Part shown: in pieces, positions 34,353 to 43,531 of the stretch
Layout of the letters: each line of letters begins with the position of its first letter
How positions within the stretch are numbered: position 1 is the first letter of the stretch
Assembly (NCBI GenBank): GCA_934129885.1
Contig: CAKOWU010000006.1
Span: 1-64,000, forward strand
Reading direction: 5' to 3'
DNA length: 64,000 nt
Origin: an uncultured Bacilli bacterium
GTDB lineage: Bacteria > Bacillota_I > Bacilli_A > RF39 > UBA660
Translations under genes and position numbers: made by a program
Notes under the pieces: model-generated
Told to the model about the DNA's origin: nothing
The model's input: only the letters and a program-made list of their open reading frames with translations
The model's database searches: none

Positions 34353-36587
34353 TTATTTGTGTTTCATTCCATAGTCAGTTATTACACCATCATAGTTTTC
34401 AATACTACCATCCATTTTATCTTCAGAAATCATTGACATTGGAATCACCATAGTTTTAGGGCTTTCTTTTTTTAAGGTGTATTCTGTATCATCAGCATAT
34501 TCCCTTGCTGATTTTACTTCTAAATCATAAGAATGTAATTTATCAATAAATGTATTTAGGCTTTCATTACCCTCTCTAAAATAAACTCTAAAAGCTTCTT
34601 TGACTATTACATTTGATAAAGGTATATCATTATTCTTCAAAGTTTCTATAACCTCTTTTGAGTTTTCTTCAGTTATCTCAATTACATTATTATTTAAATC
34701 TAATATAGAATGTTTTACAGCTTTACCTTTATCATAGAAATATTCTTCTGGTTTGTACTGCCTTAAATATTGTAATGAATGACTTTTTAAAACTGAAAAT
34801 CTTTCATTATCAGATAAATTCTTAAAACTTTCTTTTTTTGTATCAATATATAAAGTATTAAAGAAAGTTATTACTTCACCAAGTTTTTCATTTGGTATAT
34901 CAACATCATTTGTAATCCAATTATTATCTAACGATTCATAAATTTTATGCAAATTACCAATAGAAACACCACTCTTTGCTAATAAATAAGAAAGCTTTAT
35001 TTTTTGTTCATTATTTAATGCTTTCGCATTTCTACCAACATTACGAAGTTTTGGATTATATCTAACTTTTCCAAGTGAATCAACAATAACACTCATTTTT
35101 TTAATGTTTTTAATCATAATATTTTTAAATCGGTATGAATTATCATTCAATGTTTTTTGAATTGCAATATATTGTTCTGGATATTTATCTTTCATTTTTT
35201 CTAAAACATTATCAATAAAAACTATATCAACGCCATATTCATCAGATAATTGCTCTTTTGTTTTTAAAGTTTTAGGTAAATTATACAATTCTATTTCAAT
35301 TTGCTTTTCATTTTCTTCTGTTTTTATAACTTTTTGCATATCAGAATTTGGCATTATGCTTTCTGGATTATTTTTTGCATATTCAATCATTTCATCAGTT
35401 AAATATTGCTTAGAAATTAAATTAATGTTTTTAGTTTTTTCAAAAATTTCATTATAAAAATTAGTAAGATAATTCTTTTTTTTAGTTTTAGGTACTTCAA
35501 GTAATTTTTTTTCAAGGAATTTATCAACCATTTTTTTAGTTATATAACCCATTGGAACATATTCAAAATCCTCAATTGTTAGTGAACCTTTGTGCAAGTT
35601 ATCGCTTTTTATATATCTATAACTATCTTTTGAATTACGATTTACATTATATATGAATATTTCTTCAATTTGTTCTTTCAAAGTTTGTCTTTTTAATGTG
35701 TAATTATAAAACTTAGAAAAACTTTCAACATATATACTGGCTAATTCTTCTGTTTGAAATTTTCTTGGAATCTGTCTTATACTATAATAAGACCTTCTGA
35801 TGCATTCATTACACATTTCTTGGGTCGTATATTCTTCTGGAATATTAGAAATACTTCCACCATGATTTATATAATAATTACACAAATCTTGCGTTATGTA
35901 TTCTTCTGGCACCCTTGTTAATGAGAAATATTTTTCATTATCTATTTTTCTCATAAAAAAGTATTCAAAAGCATATTCTCTATATTTGCCCTTAACATCA
36001 CTTGGATGTCCACCATTTTGAATATATTGTTCGCACATTTCTTTTGTCAAAAATTCTTTGGGAATACCACGAATGTCCCCTGTTTTATTAAACCAAAAAT
36101 TGCAAAGAGTAGAATTTTTTTTATCGCTAGGTATACTAAGTCTAAAGACATAAGGGTCATCATATTTCTCAAAATATGCCTCACACATTTCATTTGTTAA
36201 AAATTGTTCTGGTATATACTGTATAAATGTCTTTGAATTGTGTGTTTCATTAGAAGACATACATTCTTCAAAATATTCATTACACATTTCTTGAGTTACG
36301 AATTCTTCTGGTATTCCCCTAAGGTCATGCTTCCATTCATACCAAAGATTACATATAAATGCATTTCTTTTATCTTCATTAATGCTATTTAGATTATGAG
36401 ACGCGAAATATCTTCTGCACATATCTTCTGTAATATATTCTGAAGGGATTTTATTTATATCTCCCGTTTTTGCGAAAAAATCATTGCAAATCTCCTGAAA
36501 AACAGAATGTCTATATTCTTCAGGAACTTCATTAGGTTTTCCACCATTTTTCAAATAATCATAATAATATTTTTGCATTTCATCCAT
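34353..36587 (-). CDS. Repeat protein with IPEEY.T.EMC motifs, 744 aa
   Basis: The first 320 residues hold at least seven copies of a 35-45-residue repeat centred on IPEEFVTQEMCNEYF, IPEQFLTNEMCEAYFEKY, IPKEFLTKEMCEQYI and VPEEYITQDLCNYYI. The spacing and motif resemble DUF4116-type repeats, found in large proteins of host-associated bacteria. The rest is mixed, with a helix-turn-helix-like segment (LKTKEQLSDEYGVDIVFIDNVL) near residue 430. No signal peptide or membrane helix is visible. It is in the mobile region, convergent with the relaxase. The function is unknown. Confidence 0.75.
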   Translation of the reverse strand: MDEMQKYYYDYLKNGGKPNEVPEEYRHSVFQEICNDFFAKTGDINKIPSEYITEDMCRRYFASHNLNSINEDKRNAFICNLWYEWKHDLRGIPEEFVTQEMCNEYFEECMSSNETHNSKTFIQYIPEQFLTNEMCEAYFEKYDDPYVFRLSIPSDKKNSTLCNFWFNKTGDIRGIPKEFLTKEMCEQYIQNGGHPSDVKGKYREYAFEYFFMRKIDNEKYFSLTRVPEEYITQDLCNYYINHGGSISNIPEEYTTQEMCNECIRRSYYSIRQIPRKFQTEELASIYVESFSKFYNYTLKRQTLKEQIEEIFIYNVNRNSKDSYRYIKSDNLHKGSLTIEDFEYVPMGYITKKMVDKFLEKKLLEVPKTKKKNYLTNFYNEIFEKTKNINLISKQYLTDEMIEYAKNNPESIMPNSDMQKVIKTEENEKQIEIELYNLPKTLKTKEQLSDEYGVDIVFIDNVLEKMKDKYPEQYIAIQKTLNDNSYRFKNIMIKNIKKMSVIVDSLGKVRYNPKLRNVGRNAKALNNEQKIKLSYLLAKSGVSIGNLHKIYESLDNNWITNDVDIPNEKLGEVITFFNTLYIDTKKESFKNLSDNERFSVLKSHSLQYLRQYKPEEYFYDKGKAVKHSILDLNNNVIEITEENSKEVIETLKNNDIPLSNVIVKEAFRVYFREGNESLNTFIDKLHSYDLEVKSAREYADDTEYTLKKESPKTMVIPMSMISEDKMDGSIENYDGVITDYGMKHK

Positions 36588-36699
36588 ATATTATCACCTT
36601 AATTTAATTAAATTATATCAAATTAAGCATTTGCTTACAACTGTTGATTAATAAAAACATTATATTAACTAAAAAAGACATAACTAAATGGTTATATCC

Positions 36700-37113
36700 T
36701 TAATATCTTCTTTTGAATACTTCAGTATCTTTATAAGCATCTGCTAATTCTGCATAACCTTTTCTTTTTTCTTTTAATAAAGGATGTTCTGTGCGAAGAA
36801 GATAGGTAACTAATAGTTCATATATTTCCCTATGAGTATCCATCTCTCCACCATAATTTTCTCCTACTGTGTAAGAATCAATTTTCCCTTGAATATCTAA
36901 TTCAACTGCTCTTGCAAGTAGCTCATGGCCATCATATTTCTCATATTTCTTTAATAATTAATCAACCATCTCTTTATCATTAAGAAACATATCAGAATAA
37001 TAATGTGATTCTTCATCATTATTAGCATTAAAAATTACTGATGAATATTTCCCTTTCTTGTTTTGTGATTTTAAATCATTAGTTGGTTCTTTATAATCTC
37101 TTTCTTCATTCAT
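36700..37113 (-). pseudogene. Mobile-element hypothetical gene interrupted by TAA
   Basis: ATG 37113 (RBS GGAGGATTAAAA) opens a frame with NEERDYKEPTNDLKSQNKKG, then YYSDMFLNDKEMVD and a TAA at 36958-36960. The same frame continues LLKKYEKYDGHELLARAVELD, DTHREIYELLVTYLLRTEHPLL and ends KRRY at 36700. In frame the whole would be 137 residues. The continuous sense and unchanged frame show a recent nonsense mutation. The family is unknown to me but looks like a small accessory protein of mobilisable elements. The next gene lies 2 bp upstream. Confidence 0.7.
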
Positions 37114-37115
37114 TT

Positions 37116-37532
37116 TTAATCCTCCTCTTCAAATGAAATATTAATTATTTCTTCACAAAATAATTTTATTTTATCAATAATTATATTAACAATTATTCTT
37201 TCTTTATCTATTCTTTTACACCTAACAAATACATCTTCATCTGGGATAATATCAACCTTGTAGTCTAAATCAACGCCATTTTCCACCAAATCATTATTTT
37301 CATAATATAAATAATCACTAATTCCTTGTCTTTCTATGATGGCATCTACTTTTAAACTTTTAAGATATTCTAAATATTCAAAACTTTCAAAACAATGTTT
37401 TTTAGTTTTTTCTTCTTCTTCGTATGAAATCAGTAAATCAACAACTTTAATATTTGTTTTTTTAGTATGCATACTTCCAATACTATACTGAACATTTTCG
37501 TTTTTATATACTTGGTTACCTATTTTAAACAT
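37116..37532 (-). CDS. Hypothetical 138-aa acidic protein
   Basis: The frame from 37532 (MFKIGNQVYKNENVQYS) is beta-rich at the start and acidic at the end (EEIINISFEEED). A central stretch, YKVDIIPDEDVFVRCKRIDKERI, has no known motif. It ends 2 bp before the start of the broken gene at 36700-37113, so the two are probably one operon. RBS GGAGGCTTAAG lies upstream on the minus strand. I cannot assign a function beyond membership in the mobile region. Confidence 0.65.
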   Translation of the reverse strand: MFKIGNQVYKNENVQYSIGSMHTKKTNIKVVDLLISYEEEEKTKKHCFESFEYLEYLKSLKVDAIIERQGISDYLYYENNDLVENGVDLDYKVDIIPDEDVFVRCKRIDKERIIVNIIIDKIKLFCEEIINISFEEED

Positions 37533-37622
37533 CTTAAGCCTCCAATAAAAATTACAAATTACAAATGTATGTCTACAATTATTCTATCATATTTGAATAA
37601 CACTGAAAAGCATTATACTACT

Positions 37623-38957
37623 TTATTTTTTAACAATCCATTCGCCGTTCTTATTAGCCCCAGATCTTTCAATATAGTCGTTATCAATTAAATATTTTAT
37701 ATGATTTCTAATAGTTCTAGGAGTTACACCTAATAAATTGGCCATTTCATCTTGAGTAATTTTAGGTTTATCTTCTATTAATCCGATTATACTTTTTTGT
37801 ATATTATTTAATTCAAATTTTGCATAATCAATTACAGTATGTTTTTTATTTACTTTGTTATCATACTCAAATTTATTTTGATTATATTTAATACTAACTC
37901 TTATAAAGTGTGGATAAAAATGATAGATACTCTTATCATATTTTTTTAGTATTCTTCTAATACCTGTCCCTAAATGTTCAACCAGTTCTAAATCTCTAAA
38001 CACTCTCATTAATTCAGGATTTTTAGGAGCTGAATATCCTTGTAAAAATTCTTCTTCGGTAAATTCACTTTGAATTCCACCAAATGAAGATACTTCTAAT
38101 CTATCACTAAAAAATTCAAATTTAGGTGGATATTCATTAGACCAATCATTATGGACAATAGCATTTATTACAGCTTCTCTAACAGCAGTATAATCATACA
38201 TAGGTTGTTCTTTTCTTTCTGGGTATGTAATTTTAGCATATACCTTATTTTCAGTTCTAAATTTTTCTAAAACTCTATAAGTTGCTTTAATAAGTGAACA
38301 ATCACCAAATTCATAATTTTCCATTAATTCATCCACGTCATCACCTACATATTTAGCAACTTTAATTGAAACTCTATTATTATCAGCTAGAAGGTATGCA
38401 ACATAATTGTATTTACCATCTTTTGTATAAAATTCTAATTGTTTTTCAAAATTATCTCCAATTTCAAAACCCTTTTCAGCATAGTATATTTTTAAATCTG
38501 CAAAAGTTAAATCCTGTTTTGGAGAAACGATATTTTTTAATGAATTTTTTGTTCTTTCTCTAAACATTTTATTTATTAAGTGCTCATCCATTCTTTCATT
38601 AGAACTTCCAACTCTAATAAAACAACTATCAGGAGTCATTCCCATACCTTTCACATGATAAGGAGTATCATATCCTTTAGCAATTGTTATTTTTAAATAT
38701 TTTTTATTATCTTTTTCTAATACTTCTAAATCAAACAACCCTAATACTGAGGGCTCAATACTAGAAATAATTTTATCTTTAACTTTTCTTTGTAATAAAT
38801 CCATATTATTTTTTAGTCCAACTACATTACCTTTATCATTAACTCCGATATAAATATTTCCACCATCTTTATTTAAAAAAGCAATAACTGTTTCTTCTAA
38901 ATCATCAACTAATTTAACTTTAAATTCCGTTCTTGAATCTTCAATTGTTTCTATCAT
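37623..38957 (-). CDS. AlbA_2/Schlafen-type ATP-binding regulator with winged helix
   Basis: The 444-residue protein has an N-terminal AlbA_2 (Schlafen-AlbA) domain, IEDSRTEFKVKLVDDLEETVIAFLNKDGGNIYIGVNDKGNVVGL. A GHKL-type ATP-binding-like middle part follows (REAVINAIVHNDWS, then LEVSSFGGI and HLGTGIRRI). The C-terminus is a winged helix, KPKITQDEMANLLGVTPRTIRNHIKYLIDNDYIERSG. Such COG2865 proteins are common in accessory regions, and some act in phage defence or as transcription regulators. A 12-bp repeat array lies upstream and could be its operator. Confidence 0.85.
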   Translation of the reverse strand: MIETIEDSRTEFKVKLVDDLEETVIAFLNKDGGNIYIGVNDKGNVVGLKNNMDLLQRKVKDKIISSIEPSVLGLFDLEVLEKDNKKYLKITIAKGYDTPYHVKGMGMTPDSCFIRVGSSNERMDEHLINKMFRERTKNSLKNIVSPKQDLTFADLKIYYAEKGFEIGDNFEKQLEFYTKDGKYNYVAYLLADNNRVSIKVAKYVGDDVDELMENYEFGDCSLIKATYRVLEKFRTENKVYAKITYPERKEQPMYDYTAVREAVINAIVHNDWSNEYPPKFEFFSDRLEVSSFGGIQSEFTEEEFLQGYSAPKNPELMRVFRDLELVEHLGTGIRRILKKYDKSIYHFYPHFIRVSIKYNQNKFEYDNKVNKKHTVIDYAKFELNNIQKSIIGLIEDKPKITQDEMANLLGVTPRTIRNHIKYLIDNDYIERSGANKNGEWIVKK

Positions 38958-39016
38958 TTTGCACCTCCATTATCATCTAAACTAATCATATCACATTTTC
39001 TAATATTTTCCTAGTG

Positions 39017-39064
39017 AATTTCCTAATAAATTTCCTAATAAATTTCCTAATAAATTTCCTAATA
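39017..39064. repeat. Four tandem copies of AATTTCCTAATA
   Basis: Perfect 12-bp units at 39017, 39029, 39041 and 39053, with degenerate flanks. They lie between the divergent AlbA-type gene (start 38957) and the gene at 39196, as operator or slippage-prone repeats often do. Confidence 0.85.
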
Positions 39065-39195
39065 AATTATTGTCGTAAGAAATGTTGCAAGAAAAGCCGT
39101 AAGAAAATTTAACGATTTTGTTAGAAAATGTCTAAAAATAATAAATAGAGTGTTATAATATATGACAAAGTTTTTTGATAAAGAGGTGAAAAAGT

Positions 39196-39765
39196 ATGAT
39201 CATAGCATTAGCATTACAAATTATTGGTCCTATATTAACAATTATTGGTATGTTTGCAACATTTTTTATAACAAGATATAGTTGTAAAAAAGAAATTGAA
39301 AAGATACAAAAAGAAAAATCCATTGAAAAAACAATCGATATTCCAAATAAAGCATTAAATTGTATGCATGAAATGAGCAAAAACCCAAATACAAAGAATT
39401 TAAATAAATATACAAAAGAATGGGTTGAAATAATTAATTCTATTTTTTCATATGGAAGCAAAGATGCGATAAACATATGTACCTATATACAAGAACAAGC
39501 ATATTTAAATAAAGTGAATAATTGGAATTTGCTTTGTGCTTTTAGCATTTTAATTACACAAATGAAATACGACCTTACCGATGAAATAGTATCCCCAGAA
39601 TTTTATTTTAGATTAAAAATAAATGATTATGATAATATGAAGATTCAAATAATTGACATTATTAATAAAATTATAGAAGAATTAAAACTAAATAAAGAGT
39701 TTATAATTAAAAAAAGGAATATAGAAAAACAAGTAAATATAAATTCTGAAGTAAAATCTAAATAG
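39196..39765 (+). CDS. Membrane-anchored hypothetical protein, 189 aa
   Basis: ATG 39196 follows AGAGGTGAAAAAG. The first 25 residues are a membrane helix (IIALALQIIGPILTIIGMFATFFI). The rest is cytoplasmic and basic-helical (RYSCKKEIEKIQKEKSIEKT, then NKALNCMHEMSKNPN). No domain is recognised. It is divergent from the AlbA-type gene across the 12-bp repeat array. Its likely position is at the right part of the mobile region; no role can be assigned. Confidence 0.65.
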   Translation: MIIALALQIIGPILTIIGMFATFFITRYSCKKEIEKIQKEKSIEKTIDIPNKALNCMHEMSKNPNTKNLNKYTKEWVEIINSIFSYGSKDAINICTYIQEQAYLNKVNNWNLLCAFSILITQMKYDLTDEIVSPEFYFRLKINDYDNMKIQIIDIINKIIEELKLNKEFIIKKRNIEKQVNINSEVKSK

Positions 39766-39799
39766 TATAATAAACCATTGCAATTTCATATAACTTTTG

Positions 39800-39925
39800 T
39801 TATAATCAACTTAGTTGATTTGGTCCTTTGTGGGAATATCTTTTTGCGAATATACTTAGAATTATGGCCCCAGATGAACATACCGAGTTTAGCTTTTGTT
39901 TATAAGGGCTTGCTCGTTTTTTTTA
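39800..39925 (+). ncRNA. Candidate non-coding transcript of unknown type
   Basis: A TATAAT-like box (TTGTTATAATC, about 39796-39806) precedes about 110 nt without a gene. This stretch is more GC-rich than its surroundings (GGTCCTTTGTGGG, GGCCCCAG) and ends in CGAG...CTCG followed by eight Ts (39883-39921). It could be a small structured RNA. I do not recognise 6S, SRP or tmRNA features. Confidence 0.3.
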
Positions 39926-40021
39926 GTTTCTGAAACAAAGATTATAAGTAAAATAATATTATAAAATGGGCTTTAGATATACAAAAAAAATAAAACAGCA
40001 TAATTTAATATATTGTTAAAA

Positions 40022-40318
40022 TTAATTTTTAATATCTAGGCAGTTAGGTAGACTATTATTATATGTGATTATAAGGATGTGCATAGCACGAGTCATGGCA
40101 ACGTATAAAAGTTTCATGTCTAAATTATTATTAGAGGAGAAATTTGTTTCATCAGCGTTGTTAATGATAACTCTATCAAATTCTAAACATTTACATAAAT
40201 GACAAGGAATGGTGCATATACCATTATTGAAATGTTGTTCTTTATTTGTTATGTTGTTGATTTTAAATGAATCTTTTAACTCTGAATATAACATTTTTGA
40301 CCATGTTTTATATGGCAA
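40022..40318 (-). pseudogene. C-terminal remnant of a HelD-like UvrD-family helicase
   Basis: The 98-residue frame has LEFDRVIINNADETNF and MKLLYVAMTRAMHILIITYN, the motif V/VI region of UvrD-fold helicases, closest to HelD-type proteins (NNADE and the DMKLLYVA ending). The Walker A and earlier domains are absent upstream, and the region to 40538 has no open continuation. It is therefore a decayed fragment. The 220 bp to the next gene hold no other feature I can support. Confidence 0.75.
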
Positions 40319-40538
40319 AAAATGTTTTTTTATTAAAAATAGATTTTATTTATTAATGTTTTTAAAGAGTTAAAAAGAAATATTAGTAACATATGTGATA
40401 TAATCAGGTTAGTGATGATACATTCATGCACGAAAATAGGTGCCAATGCACCATATTAATTAAATAATTATTTAGGGTTAAACCTTTATTTTAACTCTCT
40501 GTGTCATCTTAAATGGTATTAAATAAAAAAACAAAGCA

Positions 40539-40937
40539 TTATTTCTGTGCTTCAATATATTCTTTAACTAGAGGAATTCTTTTTTTATCTTTTTCTCTAG
40601 TACTACTTTCTAAATATTTTAAATATTCGTTTATGTTTTGAACATAATACCCATTTACTAGTTCTGTTTGATATGAAGAAGTTCCTTTTCTATCACAAAC
40701 ACATTCAATATTTTCAGTAACTTTGTACCAGCCATTTTCCTTTTGGACTAGGTTATAATGTTCTTTTAATTTTTGTAGTCCTAATTCAGTAACTACGATA
40801 TCTAAATCACCAGCATCCTGCAATATATTTCTTAATACTAAAGCACCTGATGAGACTACATAAAATTCTTCTTTTGGAATGTTAAGTTCCGAAATTAAAT
40901 TTAACAGCTCTTGTTTACTCATTCTACTATTTTCCAT
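40539..40937 (-). CDS. Nucleotidyltransferase-fold protein, 132 aa
   Basis: The frame contains FYVVSSGALVLRNILQDAGDLDIVVTELGLQKLKEHY, the GSxxL...DxD arrangement of the minimal nucleotidyltransferase fold (the catalytic Asp pair is DLD). The rest has NGWYKVTENIECVC and a basic C-terminus. Proteins of this kind include aminoglycoside-type, toxin and AbiEii-like nucleotidyltransferases, but the short length and context do not settle which. The gene stands alone on the minus strand. ATG 40937 and an in-frame ATG at 40922 are possible starts. Confidence 0.6.
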   Translation of the reverse strand: MENSRMSKQELLNLISELNIPKEEFYVVSSGALVLRNILQDAGDLDIVVTELGLQKLKEHYNLVQKENGWYKVTENIECVCDRKGTSSYQTELVNGYYVQNINEYLKYLESSTREKDKKRIPLVKEYIEAQK

Positions 40938-41102
40938 AAATACCTCACTTCCTTTATTATATTATATATGATATTTAATTGGTTTTAAATATTAATAAGT
41001 ATTTTTTTGAGTTAGTGTTTGCGTATTATGCTTATTAATGCTATAATTCGATATGTAGTGATATTTAATTATAATATCATATCAAAATTATTTGGAGGTT
41101 AT

Positions 41103-41948
41103 TTGGTTACTATGAATTTAGAAGAAAATGTACACGTGAATATTGATAGGATTAATGAAATTGATATGCGTATAAATGAACTTGAAAAGTTAAAAGTGAA
41201 TAAATTTAATGATTTAAATAAGGCTGAAGAGAGACTTGCCGAATTAAGGCAAAGACGCGAATTACTTATAACTCTGGTGGAAAATTTTAAAAATGACCCT
41301 GATATAAAACGTCTTTATATTAACAGAAATGCATCTTTAGGCAGAGTTAGTCTTAATTTAAAAAGACTTAAGACATTACAGCAAATGACAATAAGTGGTG
41401 TGTCTAAAGTAGAGCGCAAAGATATTTCTCTACCTTACTATGATGATTTAGGTGCTAAAATAGCAGCTAATACGAAAAGGGTTGGTCTTGGGCTTTTAGT
41501 TTTTATGGCATTTCGTAAGGGAAATCTTTTAGAGGTAATTTCATCATTAGGTTTATCTTTGTATTTAGGTAGTAAAGTAGAAAAATCTAAAGAATATATT
41601 TCAGTAGATAGAGCCTATGCTGAATGCGAAAGAAAACTTTCTACCGCAAGAGAACAGTTCTATACTGCTGAAGGTAAGGTAACGAAGTTAGAAGAATTGA
41701 TTAGGTTATTCAATGAGGTATATAGTTCTGATGAATTATTATATTATATAGATGAATGGACAAAAACAGTTTTTGAGATAAAGGACTTGATATTGCAGAT
41801 CGATAATGAAATTTTGGTGTTGTTAAAAGAAAAAACATTACTGGAAAATGTTCCTGTAAACGCAGAGGTTAATATTAATACAAATGATGACAAGGTAAGA
41901 AAGATAGGCCTTTTTAAGCCTGCTGATACATCTAAAGATGAATTGTAA
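41103..41948 (+). CDS. Coiled-coil membrane protein, about 281 aa
   Basis: GGAGG at 41094-41098 is 4 bp before an in-frame TTG at 41103 and 13 bp before ATG 41112; the far-upstream ATG 41019 has no support. Residues 1-70 form a coiled coil (INEIDMRINELEKLKVNK, EERLAELRQRRELLI). A hydrophobic stretch (LGLLVFMAFRKGNLLEVISSLGLSLYLG) follows near 150, and a second coiled coil covers 180-270. I do not recognise the family. Two helix bundles around a membrane segment suggest a structural or anchoring role. It precedes a deacetylase gene by 88 bp. Confidence 0.6.
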   Translation: MVTMNLEENVHVNIDRINEIDMRINELEKLKVNKFNDLNKAEERLAELRQRRELLITLVENFKNDPDIKRLYINRNASLGRVSLNLKRLKTLQQMTISGVSKVERKDISLPYYDDLGAKIAANTKRVGLGLLVFMAFRKGNLLEVISSLGLSLYLGSKVEKSKEYISVDRAYAECERKLSTAREQFYTAEGKVTKLEELIRLFNEVYSSDELLYYIDEWTKTVFEIKDLILQIDNEILVLLKEKTLLENVPVNAEVNINTNDDKVRKIGLFKPADTSKDEL

Positions 41949-42036
41949 AATTATATACAATATTTTTACGTTTTACGGATTTACGTATGAATGTTATGCC
42001 TTTTACCTTTTATTGTTTTTGTGATGAGGTTTTGAT

Positions 42037-43455
42037 ATGAAATATGAATTTGTGAAAAAATTAATTTTATTTTTGTTATTTATTTTGTTTTTAGTTTGCA
42101 TAATTATTCTTGTATTTACGCCTAATATTAGTTTAAATGATGATAAATATTTGAAGGTTTCTTATAATGATGATTATAAAGAGCCTGGATATAAAGCATC
42201 ATTTATGGGGAAGGATTACCATAATAGGGTTATTGTATCTGGCCATGTTAATACGAAAAAACTTGGTGAATATGTGCTTACTTATAAGGTGAGTAATTCT
42301 ATATTTACGAGTAAGGTTAAAAGAACAATAGAGGTTATTGATACAGAAAAGCCTTCTATTAGGCTTACTGGTGGTGATGTGATTACTATTTGCCCTAATG
42401 AGAAATACAAGGAAAAAGGGTATGTCGCACTTGATAATTATGACCATGATTTAACTGATAAGGTAAAGATAGAGACCTTTAAGGATAAGATTATTTATAG
42501 CGTATCTGATTCATCTTTAAATAAAACAAAGGTTGTAAGAGATTTAATATATGAAGATAAAAAGAAACCAGAAATTGTATTTGACCACAGTTCACCAGAA
42601 TATGTGATGGAAGGCAGCACTTATAACAGTAATGTTTTTTACGCTAACGACAACTGTGATGGGGACGTTTCAAAAAAAGTGATTGTTAACGGGAATGTTG
42701 ACACTTCAAAACCTGGTAAGTATACGTTAAAATACAAGGTATCTGATAATGCGGGTAATGAAGATGTTGTTACTAGAACGGTAATTGTACAGAATAAAGA
42801 TTTATACACGCCTTATGGATGTGGTATTAAGGCTGGAATATTTTTAACTTTTGATGATGGACCTTCTAATGGTACTACTGAAGAAATCTTGAATATTTTG
42901 AAGGATGAAGGGGTGAAAGCGACATTTTTTGTTACTAATGGTGGCCCTGATAATTTAATAAAACGTGAGTATGATGAGGGACATGCGATAGGTATTCATA
43001 CAGCGTCTCATAGATATAATGAGGTTTATGCTTCGGTAGATAGTTATTTTAATGATTTGGACATTGTATTTAAGAGAATAGAGAGAATTACTGGCAAACA
43101 GACGAAAATTATTAGATTTCCTGGTGGTAGTAGTAATACGGTGAGTGCTAAATACAGTCCTGGTATTATGAGTGAACTTACTAATGAGGTCATAAATAAA
43201 GGTTATAAGTATTATGATTGGAATGTGGATTCTGAAGATGCAGGAAGATGTGCTGGTGGTACGGCGTCTTGTGTTTATGAAAATGTTGTTAGCCATTTAT
43301 CTACTTCAAGATGCAATATGGTTTTAATGCATGATATTAAGTTTACTACGGCAGGGGCTTTAAGAGATATTATTTCTTATGGAAAAGCAAATGGTTATAG
43401 TTTTTATAAGATAGACGCTAATACGCCAATGGTAAAACAGAAGGTTAATAACTAA
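42037..43455 (+). CDS. Peptidoglycan/polysaccharide deacetylase with Ig-like domains
   Basis: The 472-residue protein has an N-terminal membrane anchor (about 8-30), two or three DUF5011-type Ig-like domains (YKEPGYKASFMG...KLGEYVLTYKVSN, then DTEKPSIRLTGGDVITICPNEKYKEKGY, repeated to residue 250), and a NodB domain: GIFLTFDDGPSNGTT (Asp motif), IGIHTASHRYNEVY (HxxxH), KIIRFPGGSSNTV and VLMHDIK. NodB enzymes remove N-acetyl groups from GlcNAc or MurNAc, often protecting the wall from lysozyme. The export anchor places it outside the membrane. Confidence 0.9.
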   Translation: MKYEFVKKLILFLLFILFLVCIIILVFTPNISLNDDKYLKVSYNDDYKEPGYKASFMGKDYHNRVIVSGHVNTKKLGEYVLTYKVSNSIFTSKVKRTIEVIDTEKPSIRLTGGDVITICPNEKYKEKGYVALDNYDHDLTDKVKIETFKDKIIYSVSDSSLNKTKVVRDLIYEDKKKPEIVFDHSSPEYVMEGSTYNSNVFYANDNCDGDVSKKVIVNGNVDTSKPGKYTLKYKVSDNAGNEDVVTRTVIVQNKDLYTPYGCGIKAGIFLTFDDGPSNGTTEEILNILKDEGVKATFFVTNGGPDNLIKREYDEGHAIGIHTASHRYNEVYASVDSYFNDLDIVFKRIERITGKQTKIIRFPGGSSNTVSAKYSPGIMSELTNEVINKGYKYYDWNVDSEDAGRCAGGTASCVYENVVSHLSTSRCNMVLMHDIKFTTAGALRDIISYGKANGYSFYKIDANTPMVKQKVNN

Positions 43456-43531
43456 CTGTTTTTTCTTTTTATGTATTTTTACTTGATATTGTGGGTAAAT
43501 CAATATATAATATTGGCCAGAGGCGGATTGT

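Noticed and set aside
30370..40937. Prophage
   Set aside because: No capsid, tail, terminase or lysis genes; the content fits a mobilizable transposon and remnants.
42199..42447. Minus-strand ORF within the deacetylase gene
   Set aside because: Shadow ORF without start signals.
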